From NCBI GenBank assembly GCA_964511575.1, contig CAZEFM010000002.1, positions 1 through 64,000 on the forward strand: a stretch of 64,000 nt of DNA. The letters run 5' to 3'. The translations under genes and the position numbers were made by a program. This document shows, piece by piece, positions 61,065-64,000 of the stretch. Position 1 is the stretch's first letter. Each line of letters begins with the position of its first letter. Source of the DNA: CALKHT01 sp964511575 (lineage in GTDB: Bacteria > Planctomycetota > Phycisphaerae > Phycisphaerales > Phycisphaeraceae). Under the pieces are notes generated by a model. The model saw only the letters and a list, made by a program, of their open reading frames with translations, was not told the origin of the DNA and did not search any database.

Positions 61065-62273
61065 ATGAAGTATCAGTACGGAAAATTTGAAGGCGACCCG
61101 TTCCCCACGCCCGACAGCCTCTTTCCCAGCGAACAGGTCGTCGAGTTCATCCTTCAGTACGGCCAACAGGCGCTCGACGCCATGGAACACATGGACGACG
61201 AGCAGGAGCAACAGATCATTCAGGAACTGATCGACGCCGGCCTGCTGGAAAAGGACGAATCGACCGGGCAACTGCGGCTGACACCGCGCATGGTCCGCGG
61301 CATCCAGCATCGCTCGCTGCTGGACATCTTTCAGGGGCTGCACACCGGCAGCCGCGAGGGCCACCTCACGCTCAACCCCGGCCGAAGCGATGAACGCTCC
61401 GAAGGCACCAAGCCGTATCAGTTCGGCGACAAGCTCAGCGAACTCGATCTCGGCGCCACGCTCCGCAACGCCATCCGTCGTACAGCAGGCACACCGGCTG
61501 CTCCAACGCCTGCCGGTTCCCGTCCGCGTCCCAACGCCTTTCCCATCCACCTGCACACGGACGACTTCGAACTCCACCTCACCGAAGGGCAAAGCGACGT
61601 CGCCATGTGCATGCTCATCGACATGTCCGGCTCGATGATGCGCTGGGGCCGCTTCTATCAGGCCAAACGCGTCGCCCTCGGCATGGCGGAACTGATGCGC
61701 ACCCGCTTTCCCCAGGACACCATCGACTTCGTCGGCTTCTACTCCATGGCGAACGTCATCGCCGAACGCGATCTGCCACTGGTCATGCCCAAGCCGATCA
61801 GTGTGCGTGACTACCAGGTGCGACTGCGCATCCCACTCGAGCAGGCACAGGCCGAACCGCAGCGCGTCCCACAGCATTTCACCAATCTGCAGATGGGCTT
61901 GCGTCTCGCGCGTCAGGTGCTCAACCGGCGCGGCGCTGCCAACAAGGTCATCTTCATCATCACCGATGGTCAACCCACCGCCCACGTCGAAACGACGGCA
62001 GGCGGCGTCGAAATGCTCTACCTGCTCTACCCGCCCACCGAACAGACCAGCACGGTTACGCTCAAGGAGGCGCTGCGCTGCCAGCAGCAGGGCATCCGAC
62101 TGGCGACGTTCGCCCTCGTCGAGGACTACTGGGGCATGGATTGGGTCGGCTTCGTCGACCAGCTCACCCGCCTCACCCGAGGCATCGCCTACTACTGCTC
62201 CAGCGATGACCTGACCAGCACCGTTATCGAAAGCTACCTCAACGGGAAGAAGAGCAAGAGCATCGCCCGATGA
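61065..62273 (+). CDS. VWA-domain protein (MIDAS intact)
   Basis: Predicted 402 aa. Residues ~1-155 are a helical, acidic N-terminal region. Residues ~178-400 are a von Willebrand factor A domain with the metal-ion-dependent adhesion site DMSGSM at 186-191 (DxSxS), the conserved TDG in FIITDGQPTAH, and GLRLARQVL. Such bacterial VWA proteins often pair with MoxR-type AAA ATPases in complex assembly; no ATPase gene is visible beside it. TATGAT at 61029-61034 is a possible -10 giving a ~24-nt leader. No signal peptide or TM helix, so it is cytoplasmic. Confidence 0.85.
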   Translation: MKYQYGKFEGDPFPTPDSLFPSEQVVEFILQYGQQALDAMEHMDDEQEQQIIQELIDAGLLEKDESTGQLRLTPRMVRGIQHRSLLDIFQGLHTGSREGHLTLNPGRSDERSEGTKPYQFGDKLSELDLGATLRNAIRRTAGTPAAPTPAGSRPRPNAFPIHLHTDDFELHLTEGQSDVAMCMLIDMSGSMMRWGRFYQAKRVALGMAELMRTRFPQDTIDFVGFYSMANVIAERDLPLVMPKPISVRDYQVRLRIPLEQAQAEPQRVPQHFTNLQMGLRLARQVLNRRGAANKVIFIITDGQPTAHVETTAGGVEMLYLLYPPTEQTSTVTLKEALRCQQQGIRLATFALVEDYWGMDWVGFVDQLTRLTRGIAYYCSSDDLTSTVIESYLNGKKSKSIAR

Positions 62274-62339
62274 AGTCGCCGCCTGGATGCCCACACGCCG
62301 GATGCACCCGTTGCCTGCAGGTGCTATGCTGATCGAACG

Positions 62340-62990
62340 ATGAGTGAGTTGCTTGTGAAGACGTTCACGCTCGGGCCGTGGGCGACCAACTGTTATGTCG
62401 TCGCGGTGGGGCGGTGGTGCTGGATCGTGGATGCGAGCTTTGATCCCGAGCCGATGCTCGACTGGATCGAGCAGCAGGGCATGACGCCTCTCCAGGTCGT
62501 GCTGACACACGCCCATGTCGATCACATCGCGGGGCTGCCCCAGGTGCGCCAGCGATGGCCCGAGATCCCCATCGTCATCCACGAAGCCGAACGCAACTTC
62601 CCCGGCGACACCGCCCTCAACCTGTCCATCATGCTCGCGGATCCGGTCGTCGCGCCCGACCCAACCACCACGTTGAAGCATGGCGATACACTGACACTCA
62701 CCCCTCCCGACGATCCGGCAGGCGCGGTGAGGTTCGAGGTACGCCACACGCCCGGCCACAGCCCCGGCGGCATCTGCCTCTATCAGCCCGATCACAACCT
62801 CGCCATCGTCGGCGACACCCTCTTCAACAACTCCATCGGCCGATACGACTTCCCCACATCCAACGGCACGCAACTGTTCCAGTCCATCCGCGAACAACTG
62901 CTCACCCTGCCCGAGACAACCCGCATTCTCCCGGGACACGGCCCGGAAACCACCATCGCTCAGGAACGGCAGACCAACCCTTACCTTTGA
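62340..62990 (+). CDS. Metallo-beta-lactamase-fold hydrolase (glyoxalase II-like)
   Basis: Predicted 216 aa. The metal motif THAHVDH (H57, H59, D61, H62) is complete, and TPGHSPGGI, GDTLFNNSIGRYDFP and LPGHGPETTI are the later metal ligands and family blocks. It resembles the short GloB-like/YcbL group that hydrolyses thioesters such as S-lactoylglutathione. The long C-terminal substrate domain of classical glyoxalase II is missing. Substrate is therefore uncertain. TATGCT at 62325-62330 is a possible -10 close to the ATG. Confidence 0.9.
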   Translation: MSELLVKTFTLGPWATNCYVVAVGRWCWIVDASFDPEPMLDWIEQQGMTPLQVVLTHAHVDHIAGLPQVRQRWPEIPIVIHEAERNFPGDTALNLSIMLADPVVAPDPTTTLKHGDTLTLTPPDDPAGAVRFEVRHTPGHSPGGICLYQPDHNLAIVGDTLFNNSIGRYDFPTSNGTQLFQSIREQLLTLPETTRILPGHGPETTIAQERQTNPYL

Positions 62991-63119
62991 CCGCAACGTC
63001 ATCGCAATCCTCGCCCCGGAACCGTGGCTCCACTTCCAGACAAAGGCGCAGCCCGCCATGACAGCGAGCCGCGCCCTGAGGTTAAACGTTCGTAGCAGCT
63101 GAAAGAACCAGCTTCACCT

Positions 63120-64000
63120 TCATCGCTGCTGTCGTTGCTGCTGCTCTTGCAGCATCCGATACTCCACATTCTGACCGTTGCGCAACAGACTCTGTCCCAT
63201 CAGAATCGCCTGCCCGCCCGATGTACCGACGATCTGAACCTGCCGGTCCAGTTCCAGCGTGTAGATCTGACCATCCTCGCTCTGGAAGCGAATCTGATCC
63301 TGATCCACCTGCTGAATCTGGCCACGCAGCGAGATCGCCTGTCCCTGCTGAATCTGTCGGCTGGGCTGCAACTGCACCGGTTGCCCGTTCTGGCGGATGT
63401 CATCCATCAGCAGGCCGACCTGTCCGTTCTGGAACACCTGAATCTGGCCGCGCATGCCGATCTGGGCCGTGTACTGCCGACCCTGCTGGTCCTGCAACTG
63501 AATGCGTGTCTGGTTCTGCTGCTGCTCGGCATGCTGGATCTGCGCCTGAATCTGTTGCTGTTGCGACTGTTCCTGCTGACCCTGCTGGAAACCATAGGTC
63601 TGCCAATCATCGCCCTGCATCTGGCCGCGACGCGACTGCATCTGCTGCTGCAACTGCTGCACATCCTGGCGACGAATGCGCTGACCATCGCGATACACAT
63701 CGTCCGCCAGCAGCAACGCCCGACCATCCGGTGCGATGTAGAGGCGCACCGTTTCAGGCAACTGCACCTGGTACTGGCGTCCATCCTGCCCGCGAACCTC
63801 CAGCCGTGTCCAGCCGTTCTGCTGCTGAACATCTTCAACATTGGCACGCATCTCCACGCCCGGATACTGCTGTGATCGCCGCATCATCATCTCGCGCTGC
63901 TGCATCGACTGCTGATCGCGATACTGCTGTTGCGGAAACTGCTGTGGCTGCTCCTGCCACTGCTGACGATAACGCTGCTGTTGTTGCCACTGCGTGTCAT
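63120..64000 (-). CDS. Gln-rich repeat protein, 5' end beyond the window
   Basis: Partial: the frame stays open to position 64000 and the true start lies to the right. At least 292 residues are visible. The upstream ~95 bases also encode Gln/Tyr/Arg-rich codons (WQQQQRYRQQW). Two similar beta-type units, each of pattern 'G..Y.vql....r.yi..dG...LL.DD', appear at ~63,700-63,850 and ~63,370-63,480, with a third at ~63,200-63,300 (YTLELDRQVQIVG). Gln/Arg-rich linkers join them. No enzyme motif is present. A signal peptide may exist in the missing part. Surface or envelope structural role is a guess. Confidence 0.65.
   Translation of the reverse strand, partial: DTQWQQQQRYRQQWQEQPQQFPQQQYRDQQSMQQREMMMRRSQQYPGVEMRANVEDVQQQNGWTRLEVRGQDGRQYQVQLPETVRLYIAPDGRALLLADDVYRDGQRIRRQDVQQLQQQMQSRRGQMQGDDWQTYGFQQGQQEQSQQQQIQAQIQHAEQQQNQTRIQLQDQQGRQYTAQIGMRGQIQVFQNGQVGLLMDDIRQNGQPVQLQPSRQIQQGQAISLRGQIQQVDQDQIRFQSEDGQIYTLELDRQVQIVGTSGGQAILMGQSLLRNGQNVEYRMLQEQQQRQQR

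Noticed and set aside
61047..63059. Minus-strand frame of 670 codons opposite the VWA and metallo-hydrolase genes
   Set aside because: Spans two real genes and their gap; Gly/Val/Asp-rich antisense composition; no domain.

Overview
The window reads as chromosomal DNA of a GC-rich planctomycete, most likely class Phycisphaerae. The evidence is the combination of PEP-CTERM-tailed exported proteins, prepilin-like proteins ending in a 'GD.. V' motif (DUF1559 type), an ECF sigma/FecR pair, a planctomycete-type PilMNOP/PilB set and many two- or three-gene operons on both strands. I saw no rRNA, tRNA, CRISPR array, insertion sequence, integrase or phage gene. The window looks like stable chromosome with two polysaccharide/glycosylation regions. 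All protein assignments rest on motifs and remembered family features; no database search was run.

Layout. 0-8 kb: a prepilin-like protein, a TIM-barrel protein, a very large coiled-coil protein ending in a Wzz-like (polysaccharide co-polymerase) membrane module, a small unknown protein, a diguanylate cyclase and a PEP-CTERM protein with an HEFGH metal-binding motif. 8-10 kb: panD and hslU, convergent, separated by an inverted-repeat element. 10-16 kb: PilM, PilN-like, PilO, PilP-like and PilB/GspE in one operon, then a phosphatase-cytochrome c' fusion. 16.8-25.5 kb (minus strand): glycosyltransferase, radical SAM protein, O-antigen-ligase-like protein, GT9 heptosyltransferase-like protein, sulfotransferase, cysteine-desulfurase-like enzyme and a zinc-ribbon membrane protein; this is a surface polysaccharide region. 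25.6-33.7 kb: parvulin-type lipoprotein, AlaC-like aminotransferase, a tiny Cys-rich protein, an APP1-domain protein with a DUF2007 partner, a PfkB kinase, and an ABC exporter fused to DUF1854.

34.1-43.1 kb (plus strand): a tightly packed seven-gene island with two nucleotide-sugar epimerases, a zinc-type dehydrogenase, a GT4, two CgeB-like glycosyltransferases and a CgeB-like glycosyltransferase fused to a methyltransferase. Its product is not evident. It is the best candidate here for an uncharacterised pathway. 43.2-51.6 kb: thioredoxin-reductase-like enzyme, glucan phosphorylase, a lone ExbB/MotA-type channel, trpB, a BrkB-type membrane protein and a pyruvate/indolepyruvate decarboxylase.

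51.6-56.7 kb: a self-contained module of ECF sigma factor, a FecR-type membrane protein fused to an L-type-lectin-like domain, a PEP-CTERM beta-repeat surface protein and a prepilin-like protein, closed by an intrinsic terminator. 56.7-64 kb: nadK, murB, DUF488, a secretin-like lipoprotein, an SDR, a VWA protein, a metallo-beta-lactamase-fold hydrolase and the 3' part of a Gln-rich repeat protein cut by the window edge.

Regulation. Several genes, including hslU, the parvulin gene, trpB, nadK and the FAD oxidoreductase, have a TANNNT -10-like hexamer ending 6-7 nt before the start codon. That placement predicts leaderless mRNAs. Operon-internal genes instead have clear Shine-Dalgarno sequences or 4-nt ATGA/GTGA overlaps.
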